This document shows positions 12,274-22,721 of a stretch of DNA of 64,000 bases, in pieces (within the stretch, counting starts at the first letter, position 1; each line of letters starts with the position of its first letter). The notes beneath the pieces are model-generated. The model was not told where the DNA came from, ran no database searches, and saw only the letters and a list, made by a program, of their open reading frames with translations. This stretch comes from Crotalaria pallida (Eukaryota > Streptophyta > Magnoliopsida > Fabales > Fabaceae): NCBI GenBank assembly GCA_037953625.1, contig CM075651.1:136800501-136864500 (forward strand). The letters are read 5' to 3'. The position numbers were made by a program, and so were the translations under genes.

Positions 12274-12660
12274 TTCTAACATGCAATCTAAATTTGGATG
12301 ATTGCTATACAACCTTTTGTTAGATTAATAAGAATTTGCCACCTAATGCATGTATGTCATGTCATTGCTTAAAGTAGCCAAAATTGATTTTTGCAATCTA
12401 GTCCAACATAAAAATTAGATTATTTTAATTTAGTCCCTTGTACCTTTACACAAATTATAACTTTTAATTTTCAAAAAGATTACTTAGAAAAAAAATTAAA
12501 GTTGTTTCAATTTTGCTAGAACTGCTTCTTCTTTTTCTTCTTCGCGTTCTTAACATTATGCTTTAAGCAATGACATGACATACATGTATTAGATGACAAA
12601 TTCTTATAAGTATAACAAAATGTTGCATAGCAACCATCCAAATTTAGATTGCATGTTAGT
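12274..12660. repeat. MITE with long inverted repeats, copy 1
   Basis: The left arm begins taacatgcaatctaaatttgg and the right arm ends with its inverse. Pairing continues inward through 'tgtcatgtcattgctt' and its complement. The same family is at 25297-25676. A TSD could not be fixed. Non-coding. Confidence 0.75.
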
Positions 12661-13431
12661 AACTCCCTTAATTTTTTAACCTTCTTAGTTACTTGTTGAC
12701 CCTTTTAATATTTTTTTTTTAAAAAAAATCCCAAAATATTTTTAAAAAAAATTCTCCCATTTTCTTCCATGGTTTTCTCTTTTTTCCATGGTTCTCTCTT
12801 TACCTTTTAATTTTCTCTCTCTCTCTCTCACCTCCCTTTCTGTCTCCTCCCTTGCCTTTTCTTCCTTCTCTACACTTCTGTCTCAAAACAAATTTGCTAT
12901 GTACACTACTATGTAAGCGTTTTGTTTTGTTTTGTTTTTATTTATTTTTTTTCTTTTTGCAAATTTTTCACTTACGTTACCATTAGCCATGGTCTCTGTA
13001 CGGAGTAATGATATTGAAGTTTCTCTTTCCGTTTGACCCTTCTATTAGATTCATCCACTAATCAAAAATTGAAGAAAATGGAATATTAAATTACAAAACT
13101 AACAATTTTGATGTCTTTGGACAATTCCACTTTTTCTCCTCCAAGCTATGAAGAAGGAAAGGGTCGAGTTGCCTATTTTGTAGCCTTTTTTGTCAGCAAC
13201 CAAATTGATGCTTGTGTTTTGATTTTTTGCGTGACACATTGCATTTGTATGTATAGTTGCTTATTTCACAGCCATTTTTTTTTAATTGTGGTGACATATT
13301 CGGTAACTTGTTGTCTTTTGACAAGAAGGAAGAAGGAATGACAAGAAGGAAAAGTGAGGAAGAGGGGTATTTTAAAAAAGATAAATTCGGAGGGGATCAA
13401 CCAAAAAAATGGGGGTTAAAAAAATTCCTTA

Positions 13432-13710
13432 GGCTATGTTTGGATACACTCTTGAGGATGAAACGGAATGAAATATGATAGAGTGGAATGGAGTAGGATG
13501 AAACAAAAATAATGATAATTGTTTGGTTACATCACAAAGACACAAACAATTCAATTTGGGAAGGATGAAAAAGTGAAGCTTTTGATGGAATTAGATTGAA
13601 TCTATTCCACCAAATTCTATTTCACTCCATTATAAATATAACAATCCAAACAATAAAACTTCTTTAAATACCATTTCATTCCATCATATTCCACCAATCC
13701 AAACAAAACA
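13432..13710. repeat. PIF/Harbinger (Tourist)-like MITE
   Basis: Termini GGCTATGTTTGGATA and TCCAAACAAAACA are inverted relative to each other and the element is flanked by TTA on both sides (13429-13431 and 13711-13713), the TSD of PIF/Harbinger elements. It is 279 bp of non-coding sequence with imperfect internal inverted repeats (gaatggagtaggatg / cattccatcat). Confidence 0.75.
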
Positions 13711-13870
13711 TTAAGGAAACAACTGACTGCCCATGAAAACTGAAAAGCCTCCACGATGCAAGATGCTTGGGGATGAGGAGTTTGAATCCATGAATATAAC
13801 ATGGCCCACGTTGGGCACATTAGGAATAAATGATTTTTGCATTGCCCTACATTACAGATAGAACTAGCTA

Positions 13871-14062
13871 ATTCTACCATCGTGGTGTTGGTTTATCGGT
13901 GAACTTATTAGGATCCTTAATTAGTGGTTTCGAGTTCGAGCCTTGCGTATGGACAAATATTCATTGGGAGATCCCTCACCCTCAAGGGAGCTCCATTGAT
14001 CCGGATGGATTAGTTGGGTAACAGAAAGTGAAGTAAAACACTACATGTGAAAGGAAAAAAAA
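13871..14062 (+). mobile_element. SINE (tRNA-derived type) with TSD
   Basis: The insertion is flanked by agaactagcta (13860-13870) and agaactagcca (14063-14073). It ends in an A-rich tract (aaggaaaaaaaaag) and contains a pol III B-box-like motif GGTTTCGAGTTCGAGCC near 13927. The undisrupted sequence is seen in the duplicated copy at about 9507. Not a tRNA gene: no cloverleaf is evident. Confidence 0.8.
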
Positions 14063-14182
14063 AGAACTAGCCAGTTATTGACCAGCACACCCGTTTTTTT
14101 TTTTTTTTTCTAAAGGACCAGGACACCCGTTGGACATAAGCTTTTCACAAATATTGAATATAGACTATAGACATATAGTTAA

Positions 14183-15664
14183 CTAGCTTTTATCGTGCAA
14201 TGTACTGATTATTAATTTTTAATTTTTTAATATTAAATATTTTAAATTAAACATTATTATTATTTTTATTATAAAGTAAAGATTATTATTAAACAACAAC
14301 AAAAAATAATTATAAAAAAGTAAGAATTCAAATCAAATTCTATACTTTAAAAAATTAATCTAAATGATCTTGTTGATAAATTTTGTATTTCTTCATATGA
14401 ATAAAAAATGTAACACTTTTTATATGAGATATTCCTTATTTCTTTTATGGATAAATTGACATTTTTATATATGATTACCAAATTTATTATGATAAATAAA
14501 TATTAAATCAGAATTGAACATGATCTTTTTTATATTTATGTGATGGATGAAGTAGTTTTTTTTTTGTACAATTAGTATTTTTTTAATATGATTATCACAT
14601 TTGTCGTTATCAATCATAATTAAATATTTTATCTTTTTAATCAATTATCTTATCTGAAGTTAATAATAATATTTAATTCTAAAAATCTTTATCTTATCTC
14701 AAGCTAAATATTTTTATTATTTTTTATGATTATCTTTAACTTATTGGATCTTAATCTTTATTTTCTTTTTTTTTAACACTTCTCATCATATCTTAATATT
14801 AAAAAAAAAATGGGGACATATGCCAACAACAAAGATAGGCTCTTAGTTTAATTTTTTTTAAAATAAGCCTAATCTCTATATACCTACACAGTAGTGGGAT
14901 AACGTAAGAATTTGGTAGAAAAATAAAGTTTTATTGAAATTTATATATATACTCATATTTCTACATAATAAGTAGTAATACCTATCTTATCTTTATAAAT
15001 ATGCAGAATGGATGAGCATTATTTACTTTGTCGGGTAACCGCACAATTGGTTACACCCAGATCAAAATTTTGATCGAACAAACTACATTTTGATTAACAG
15101 TGCATACAAATTGTTGAATTAAAGTAAGTATTTAGAGAAAAACGTAAGAATCAAATAATACAAAATTAAAATGAGAGCGAATTATTAGAATTAAAAAAAA
15201 ATTAACGACGAAAAAATACAAAAAATAAAGGCAAATATAATTGTGAGATTGTTGTTTACCTGAATATCCATAATTTTGTGAGCTAATTCCAATCCGCATA
15301 AATGCTAAAATATTGTCGAGGAGTCATCCAATGCATATTGCGTACTATATATAATGATTTGAAAAACTTATAAAATTAAGGATAATGATTTCACATGCAG
15401 ATAAGATTAAATAAATTTGAATAGAAGCTTCATCTCTTTGGGTTTACCTTTTTTGAGGATAATGATTATTTTTTTAACAAACTGAGGATAATGATTTCAC
15501 ACTAAGGATAATAATTTCACATATATATAATTTATTTAATTTCAAATTATAATTTTGATTAGAGATAATGATATTTATCTACAAATACTCTGGTGCGAAT
15601 ATTCCTAAAGCGGACAAATGTGGTGCTTAGAAAAAGAGATCTTTTTATATAAGTTTATAGTAGA
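14183..15664 (-). mobile_element. Helitron, minus orientation
   Basis: On the minus strand the 5' terminus is TCTACTATAAACTTATATAAA (preceded by A) at 15664. The 3' terminus is a short imperfect hairpin (cagtacattgcacg) followed by 'ataaaag' and CTAG at 14186-14183, then T. These match the plus-strand Helitron ends at 16051/16477 and 21015/22470. The interior has the repeated 'ggataatgatttcacatg' motif (15370-15540) and no Rep/helicase, so the element is non-autonomous. Confidence 0.75.
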
Positions 15665-17049
15665 TATATTGAAAATAATCAAAATATATGTATTTGATAT
15701 ATATTTTTAAAATTATCCTTATAGTTGTTATTGGAATTATTAAAAGTATTAAGTAAATATGAATATTTGTAGAAAAAAAAAGTAATTAAATATCATTTAA
15801 AATTGAAATAAAGTACTATAAAAAGGAAAGTAAAAAAGCTCACAAAGAAATCTAATACTCCTATTATCTATGAGTCATTTTGTATTTTTTAAGATTTATT
15901 TATTGTTCTTTCTTTTTATTTGTCATTTGTTTCTCAATGTGAAACAACATTTGTAAACTTTTAAATGTAAGTTAAGAAGATACTAGTAGTAAAATTGTAA
16001 TGGTAAAATACATTTTTAAAGTTTGAAAAAATATAATTATCTTTCTTTTATCTACTATCCTTATATAAAAAGAAGCCTATTCGAGACACCACGTTTGTCG
16101 GAGAAATTTTCGAGGCACCACATTTGTCGAAGAAATTTTCGAGGCACCACGTTTGCTGTTGAAGTTTTCCTCTCACCAGAGCATTTGTAAGTAGATAATC
16201 ATTATCTCCAAACAAAATCACAATTTGAAATTAAATAAATTATTATCTTATCTGCATGTGAAATCATTATCCTCAATTTTACAAGTTCATCATTATCCTC
16301 AATTTTACAAGTTTACGATTATCCTCAGTTTTACAAGTTTTCCAAATCATTATATATAACATGAGTATTTTTTTCTTTTTTCATCTTTCATCTTTGCATT
16401 CATCTTTATTCTTTTTTTTTTTTAGTTATATTTTTCTGTTCTATCTTTCTTGAATATGTATCATGCATATACTTTATCTACTATACTTATATAAAAACAT
16501 CCCTTTTCGAGGCACCACGTTTGTCGGAGAAATTTTCGAGGCACCACGTTTGTTCGCTTAAGGAATATTCGCACCAGAGCATTTGTAGGTAGATAATATC
16601 GTCTTTAATCAAAATTATAATTTCAAATAAATAAATTATCTGTTCAAAATTAATATTTAAAATTAAATAAATTATTTATATGTGGAATATGTTGAATCAT
16701 TATCCTCATTTTGTTAAAAAAAATCATTATCCTCAAAAAGATCGATAAATACAAAGAATAATAATACTAAATATTTTATTATTTATTTTGTTGAAAAAAG
16801 AAGTAATCATTATCCTAAAAAAATATTTGAAAAAAAATCATTATATATAACATGATCAAAAAAATCATTATATATAACATGATCTCACCTTCATTCTTTA
16901 CCTTTATTTCATCTTCAGATCTCTCTACTTCCAAGAATTTTCTAATTTTATTATTTCGTATTTTATGTTCCTAATTATTTATTTCTTATTTTATATTCAT
17001 ATTCTTATTCAATATTCATATTCTCAATCCTAATCTCAAGGTTCTAAAA

Positions 17050-18371
17050 TGTTGGAAACCAACAAGCGGCCTAACAATTTAGTAGAGGGGGTGAATAGTA
17101 AATTGAAGTAACGATACTAATTTTTCGAATGTAATTGATAATAACAAATTACGCGCTTACTGTTTTAAAACAAAAATAATTTTCTGTCCAAAAATGAATG
17201 AACTACTCGATTAGTTGATGGACTACTCGAGTAGTGCGTGTCAATTCAGACAGATAACAGAGTTTTCAAAAGTTGGGTTTTGCTAACACAAAGCCAAGAA
17301 CAGAAGCGGATGATTTGCTATCTTAAGGTTTTGAAGAAAGATTAAATAACAGAAATAAACTAAAGCAATAAAAGATAGACACAGAGAATTATTATACTGG
17401 TTCACTCTCTACCCACTTGAGAGCTACGTCCAGTCCCCCCTAAACCTTAGGGAGTGTCTACTAATAATCAATTAAAATTGGATACAAACAGGACTAATTA
17501 GTGAACCTCACTCAATCTAATCCTAACCCTTCAAGAGTGTACCAAACTCTTGAACTTTACCCCAATTTCAATTGATTCTCTGTTGAAGAACCTCTTCAAC
17601 CTTCCACAAAGAGAGCTTCTTGAAACCTTCAAGAACACCTTCTCCCTTTAGCAATCGAGCCTCTTGAAACCTTCAAGTGCTCCTTCCTTTCTTCAATGGA
17701 GTAATCAGATCACAGCGAAGCGGCTCCAAACAATCTCAATTGACAATGAGTAGGAAAACTAGAATACTAGAAAGAGATTGATTCTTAGAAAGGGATTGGA
17801 TCAAAGGTTCTTTTTGGGTGCAAGTTTTGAAAACGTTTTTGCTCAAGATGATCCGTGTGGCTCTTGTTGAAGAGGTAATCATTATATTGAGTTTTCAAAT
17901 CGCCAGAATCAGGGAGGAGCCTTAGAAAACTAATTAGGAAAGATTCTCCCTTGATTGCCTCTTCAACAGCCATATTAGAATTAAAATACTGACAGATCTG
18001 ATACGTACTACTCGAGTAGTTGAAGCACTACTCGAGTAGTGAGAAAATTTGTGGACTTACTGTTTCTTAAACTACTCGATTAGTGAAGTAACTAATCGAT
18101 TAGTTGAGAACTAATCGATTAGTCAACAGACTACTCGAGTAGTTGATGAGACAGTAAGTAGACTAATTTTCATCAATGCAGACTACTCGAGTAGTGCACC
18201 AACTACTCGAGTAGTTACTGCTACTTTTATAAAAATTAAAGACCAGAAATGATTTTTCAAAGCACCTAGTCCCTTTCTAAGCTTTTTCACTATTTTAACT
18301 CAACTAGTATTCATGTCAACTAAATCATAATCACTTGAGTAACATCCTAAGTCTACCACCCACACTCAACA
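17050..18371. mobile_element. Candidate solo LTR with clustered CTCGAG-centred palindromes
   Basis: The segment starts TGTTGGAAACC and ends CTCAACA, giving TG...CA termini with matching inverted ends. Flanking pentamers are TAAAA and TAAAT, a 4-of-5 match to a TSD. Inside are the phrases 'gtagagggggtgaatag' and 'cttgagagctacgtccagtc', frequent in plant Copia-type LTRs (memory, not searched). The palindrome ACTACTCGAGTAGT and close variants recur about ten times between 17202 and 18220. No PBS or interior was found. A minus-strand ORF at 17785-17973 shows no family resemblance. Confidence 0.4.
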
Positions 18372-18528
18372 TAAATATAAAATATTACAAGGGAGCGGGA
18401 AATGGAAAACTTCTAAATGGTTGTTGTTGCTTTGTCTTCATCAAGGACAACTTGTTGATTTATTTGTCTTCATCAAAACCTTTTTGATTCTACATAAACA
18501 AATACAATCAAAGTTTCTTTTCAGAAGC

Positions 18529-18806
18529 ATGAGTGATTTTGGAGTGAAAAAAGGAAGAAATAATATGAAGAAGGAGAAGTCTTCTTCTTCTACAATCAAA
18601 GCTCTTCCAAAAGAGTTGGTGGTAGAGGTTCTGGCAAGGGTGACATCTTTGTCATGGTTTACACATGAGAAAGAATTATCTTTCTTGAACCGTTGTAGGG
18701 AGAGTGGTAACTTTGAGTCGTGAAGGAATGATAGAATGTTTCAGTTCTATGAAGGTAGTTTCGGATATTGAGAATTTGAAGAAAGTCACTATGGTAGTAA
18801 CCCAAG
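18529..18806 (+). pseudogene. F-box protein fragment captured in the Helitron
   Basis: From the ATG at 18529 (an alternative at 18565 begins MKKEKSSSS) the frame reads IKALPKELVVEVLARVTSLS, the start of an F-box domain of the plant type that binds SKP1 in SCF ubiquitin ligases. It then jumps to FLNRCRESGN and stops at 18721-18723. One base over, the reading REGMIECFSSMKVV continues from about 18719. These later blocks match the part after the F-box in a legume F-box family I recognise. So the fragment has lost the rest of the F-box by internal deletion and has a frameshift. It sits inside the inner Helitron and is not expected to encode a working protein. Confidence 0.65.
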
Positions 18807-18830
18807 TATGTTCACCTTTGTTTGGATTTT

Positions 18831-21011
18831 TATTTGTTTATAAGATATACTTATAATCTAAATATATAAGAAAAAGGTAAGTATTGTTACATTGTTAAAT
18901 ATTATCGTCCTCAAAACATAATTCATTATTTTTAAAATAATATTTGAAAATCTTGCTTTCACGACAATTTAGTACCTGAAAAAACAAGTTAAATAGATTA
19001 TTCAAATTTTTCAAATCATTCTTCCAACAACATTAAAATATCATCATTAATTCTATTTAATAATTAAATTAAAATTAAAATCCTATAAATAAGTCTCATC
19101 ATATATTAAAGATAACAACAACATTAAAAAAAAAAAGGATACAAACTACAAACCCAAAAATATAAATATTTAATGAAATCAACGGTGTGGATGTGTCTGG
19201 GATCATTGGTCCCGGACCACACAATAATTCCTCCTTAGCATGACTCTACCTTTGATTTTGGGTAAACAAACTCCCTTCAATAATCATATAATACTCGATT
19301 CAGTAAAACAGTGCAAGTAACCAAATTCATTTTATGAAAATAACGATCAACCAGTGTTTCTGTCACATGCTAAAGAGAAATAACACGATAATGATAACAT
19401 AAGACAAGGAACTAGATGAACAACAACAACATTAAAAAAACAACATTATCTAAATGTATATTAAAAGATAAGAACAACATTTAAAAAAAAACAAGATACA
19501 AACTACAGACCCAAAGATAAAAACAGCTAAATTCAATCTAAATCTCTTCCTACTTTTTCTGTAATCACTTTATCTAAATGTATTATGGAGATAAATTTAT
19601 TTGTTTTTTTATCACAATAATTATGAAAAAATAATAATTAATATAAAAAGTGTTATATTAAAAAACTAAGGGATTAATCTATAAAAAAAAAACTTAGGTA
19701 TTATTTGGTTAGGATATTCGGGAATAAAAGAATTTTGTTTCTATCCACAAATTACAAAAAGGAGATAGATTCAATACTTATAAAACATATAAGAAGAAAA
19801 AGAATTTGCATGTCTCATCTAGAAATTTCCATGTAATCCATGGAGAGATCATAAATCTGTATAGGTTGCAATATCAAAATTGAGAATATTCCAATATTTT
19901 TTTTAAAAGTAAAACAAATTAAATACTAATAAAGTATAGATTTTTTTTCAAACATTACAATTAATATGGATATATGATTAAATATAATGATTATCATTTT
20001 GTAAAAAGTTTGCAATGATAAATACTTTAGTTGTTATAATCTCTACAAAAAAAACTGTAACAGATTAAAAACAAAGGTACATACATTTCAAAAATTGAAA
20101 AAAAAAATAATAATTCAAGATGATTATAACAATTAGGATAAAGATTTTTTAGGATCAAATCTTATGATTAATTTGAGATAAGATAAACGATGAAAAATAT
20201 CAAAATATTTAAATATGAATAATAATAATAATAATAAATGCGATAATCATATTAAAAAGATGATAATTTATATTAAAAAATACTAAATTATCATGTCCCA
20301 TGAAATAGGAAATATTTTGATTTATCCTTAAATATACTCATAATATAATCAAACAATAAACATTAAAAAAAATTATTTTGATTTCACTCCAATTAATCAT
20401 AATATCATAATAAACGTAATAATGATATATAAAAAGTGTTACTTCATCGATCAACTAAATAAGAAATACATTAATTTAATACTCATCTATACATAAACAA
20501 ATATAATATTAAAAATATAAAAAAAAGAGCATTCATTATATTCCTTATAAAATACAATGTGTTAATTAATAAAGACAGTCAAGAATAACAAGTTCAATGT
20601 TGTCTTCATGTCCTATGAAATACGGAATATTCTAATTTATCCTTAAATTTACTTATAATACCACCAAACAAAAAAGATGAAAATATTTAAATATGATTTA
20701 CTTTTGATTCTTTAAAATAAAGTTGATAATCAAATAAAAATGTTAATTTATCTATTAAATAAATAAGGAAGATATCAGATAAAAAGTGTTACTTTTTATT
20801 TATACAAGAAAGTACAATATTTCTCAACAAACTCATTTAAATTAATTTTTTTTTAAGTGTAGTGTTTGATTTAAGTATGTCTTTTTGTATAATTTTTTTT
20901 TATTGTTGTGTAATAATAATCTTTACTTTAATATAAAAACAATTTTTACTTTAAAATATTTAATATAAAAAATTAAATTATCAATAACCCGTGCATTGCA
21001 CGGGGTGAGAG
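18831..21011. other. AT-rich Helitron interior, no gene
   Basis: Very AT-rich sequence with repeated motifs shared among the Helitrons (for example 'aaaaagtgttac'). A small tandem AAT run lies at about 20218-20236. A slightly GC-richer patch at 19181-19260 ('cattggtcccggaccacac') has no recognised origin. No coding sequence. Confidence 0.5.
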
Positions 21012-21116
21012 CTAGTATTTTTGTAAATTTAACCCATAAAAAATTGTCTATCTTAGTTTCTTTTACGAGATTTGCTTATGTTATTATGTAACTTATTGAG
21101 TTTTTAAAATTTTTAA

Positions 21117-21233
21117 TTGAATCTGGTCAGTCATTCTCCAGTTTTCAAAGTATTGCTTGATAATATCATGGAAGAAAGTCATAGTGGCACTATCAAAGAA
21201 AACTATCAAGGAAAACTATTGCAAAATATGAAG
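21117..21233 (+). pseudogene. BTB/POZ domain exon fragment captured in the outer Helitron
   Basis: The frame reads LVSHSPVFKVLLDNIMEESH and continues SGTIK, the BTB-domain core (l..hSpvFk.ml...meEs.sgtIki) of plant BTB/POZ proteins, which serve as CUL3 ubiquitin-ligase adaptors. The sequence then drifts (ENYQGKLLQNMK) and meets a splice-donor-like AAG|GTAAAC at 21234. Nothing of the rest of the domain was found downstream. It lies between the inner and outer Helitron 3' ends, so it is a transposon-borne fragment. Confidence 0.65.
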
Positions 21234-22470
21234 GTAAACAACAACCTCCTAATTATATCCATGCTCAACCTTTGCATTTTTTTGTCATTAAATCTCTTTA
21301 ATTCTAATAATTCTCGCTCACATCTTAATTTATATTATTTAATTATTGAGTTCCTCTCTCTCTAATTGCTTACTTCAATTCAATATGTTTATTCACGTAA
21401 ACAACAATCTCCCAATTATGTCAATATTCAATTTTTGCATTTTTTTTGTTCCGTCATTAAATCTCTCTAATTCTAATATTTCTCACTCATCTTAATTTAT
21501 ATTGTATGATTCTTAAGTTCATGTTTAATCTTATTTTTAGTTCAGTATTTTGAAGACGTTATGTGGTAGAATACTGCATCTTCTCAAATGGTCTAAGTTT
21601 TAATTTAAGAAGACTCCATCATCTGCGATTGCTGCAATTCCTTCGATAATATATTTTGTTTTTGGAATAGATAAAAATCATTATATATTTTGATTTTATA
21701 CTTGATGTAAATATATTTTTAAATTTTTTTACAAGAGAATTAAAACTACAATATGAAATCATTATCCGCAACCAAAATACTACAATTTGAAATTAGATAG
21801 ATTATTCACGTTTTTCAAATCATTCATTTATTTTAGATAAATACATATTAAATAAGTTGAATTTGTTATTAATTTTGGATAAATCTTTATGGGTAAATAA
21901 TCATTATCTCTAAACAAAATTTTATGATTTGAAATTAAATAAATTATTCAAATTTTCTAAATCATTATTCTCATTGAAGATATTACAATTTGAAATTAAA
22001 TAGATAATAAATAAATAGATTATTTATTTTGGATAAATATAACTTAAATCTATAAAATTTGTTAAGGTAAGTAACCAAACACGTGGTTAAAGATAAACTG
22101 CATACAAATTCCATAATTCAAGGAAATATAGAAAAATCGGTAAGATAAAGTTGAGAAAAATAAATAATCTTTTGATTTAATTTTGATTTATCACAATAAA
22201 GTAGATAATCATATAAAAATATTAATTTATTCATTAAATAAATAGAGAATATTTAAGATAAAAAGTGTTATTTTTGATTTATATTGGGAAGTACAAAATT
22301 TATCAACAAAATCATTTAGATTGATTTTATTTCGTTGTACAGTTTGGTTTGAACTCTTACCTTTTTATATAATTATTTTTAGTTGTTGCTAATAATAATC
22401 TTTAATTTAAAATATTTAATATAAAAAATTAAAATATCAATAATCCGTGCATTGCACGGATAAGAGCTAG

Positions 22471-22721
22471 TTTATATGATATGATTAAATATCACCTATA
22501 AATAGGACATGAAGAAATATCAAGAGAGGGAGGGAGTATGAATTTTTTTATTATCGTTGCATACATGATTTTATTATGTCTCAATTTTGTTATGAAAGAA
22601 ATTTATAAATAAAAGAAATGTATTTGATTAAAAGTGTGTGTACCTTGCCTATAAATACCAAGCAAACGAGGCAATGCTCTGCACAAACCCATTGCTAATA
22701 ATAACAAGTTAGTTTTGTGTG
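22471..22721 (+). promoter_or_regulatory. Upstream region of the isoflavone reductase homologue
   Basis: The 250 bp between the Helitron terminus and the ATG has a plausible TATA element at about 22650 (gcctataaatacc), roughly 70 bp before the start codon. The Helitron 3' end lies only about 250 bp upstream of the ATG, so it may have separated the gene from more distal promoter DNA. Nothing else is recognised. Confidence 0.4.

Larger units (their letters stand above)
12153..14165. repeat. Duplicated intergenic block, copy 2, with later insertions
   Basis: This is the partner of 8389-9580. It has been expanded by the MITE at 12274, the PIF/Harbinger-type MITE at 13432 and the SINE at 13871. 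None of these is in copy 1, so they inserted after the duplication. A small partial repeat of 'accagcacacccgtt' around 14087-14130 brackets a T-rich stretch and looks like another tiny insertion. Confidence 0.65.
16477..21015 (+). mobile_element. Inner Helitron carrying an F-box fragment
   Basis: The 5' terminus TCTACTATACTTATATAAA follows an A. The 3' terminus is the hairpin cccgtgcattgcacggg (20988-21004), then 'gtgagag' and CTAG (21012-21015), then T. The last 200 bp before the hairpin match the last 200 bp of the outer element (both have 'aaaaagtgttac/a' and 'agaaagtacaat'-like stretches). It contains a candidate solo LTR and a damaged F-box gene fragment. It is non-autonomous. Confidence 0.7.
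16051..22470 (+). mobile_element. Outer Helitron carrying a BTB fragment
   Basis: The 5' terminus TCTACTATCCTTATATAAA lies after an A. The 3' terminus is the palindromic hairpin ccgtgcattgcacgg (22445-22459), then 'ataagag' and CTAG (22467-22470), then T. This is the textbook Helitron 3' end (hairpin about 8-11 nt before CTRR). Between 16477 and 21015 a second pair of the same termini is nested. Pairing of 16051 with 22470 and of 16477 with 21015 is the simplest reading; 16051 with 21015 is possible. No Rep/helicase is encoded. Confidence 0.65.

Noticed and set aside
17785..17973. 62-residue minus-strand ORF in the candidate solo LTR
   Set aside because: No similarity to known proteins; lies in LTR-like sequence.
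22719..22721. GTG one codon upstream as the start of the isoflavone reductase homologue
   Set aside because: Plant nuclear genes start at ATG; the ATG at 22722 gives the normal family N-terminus.
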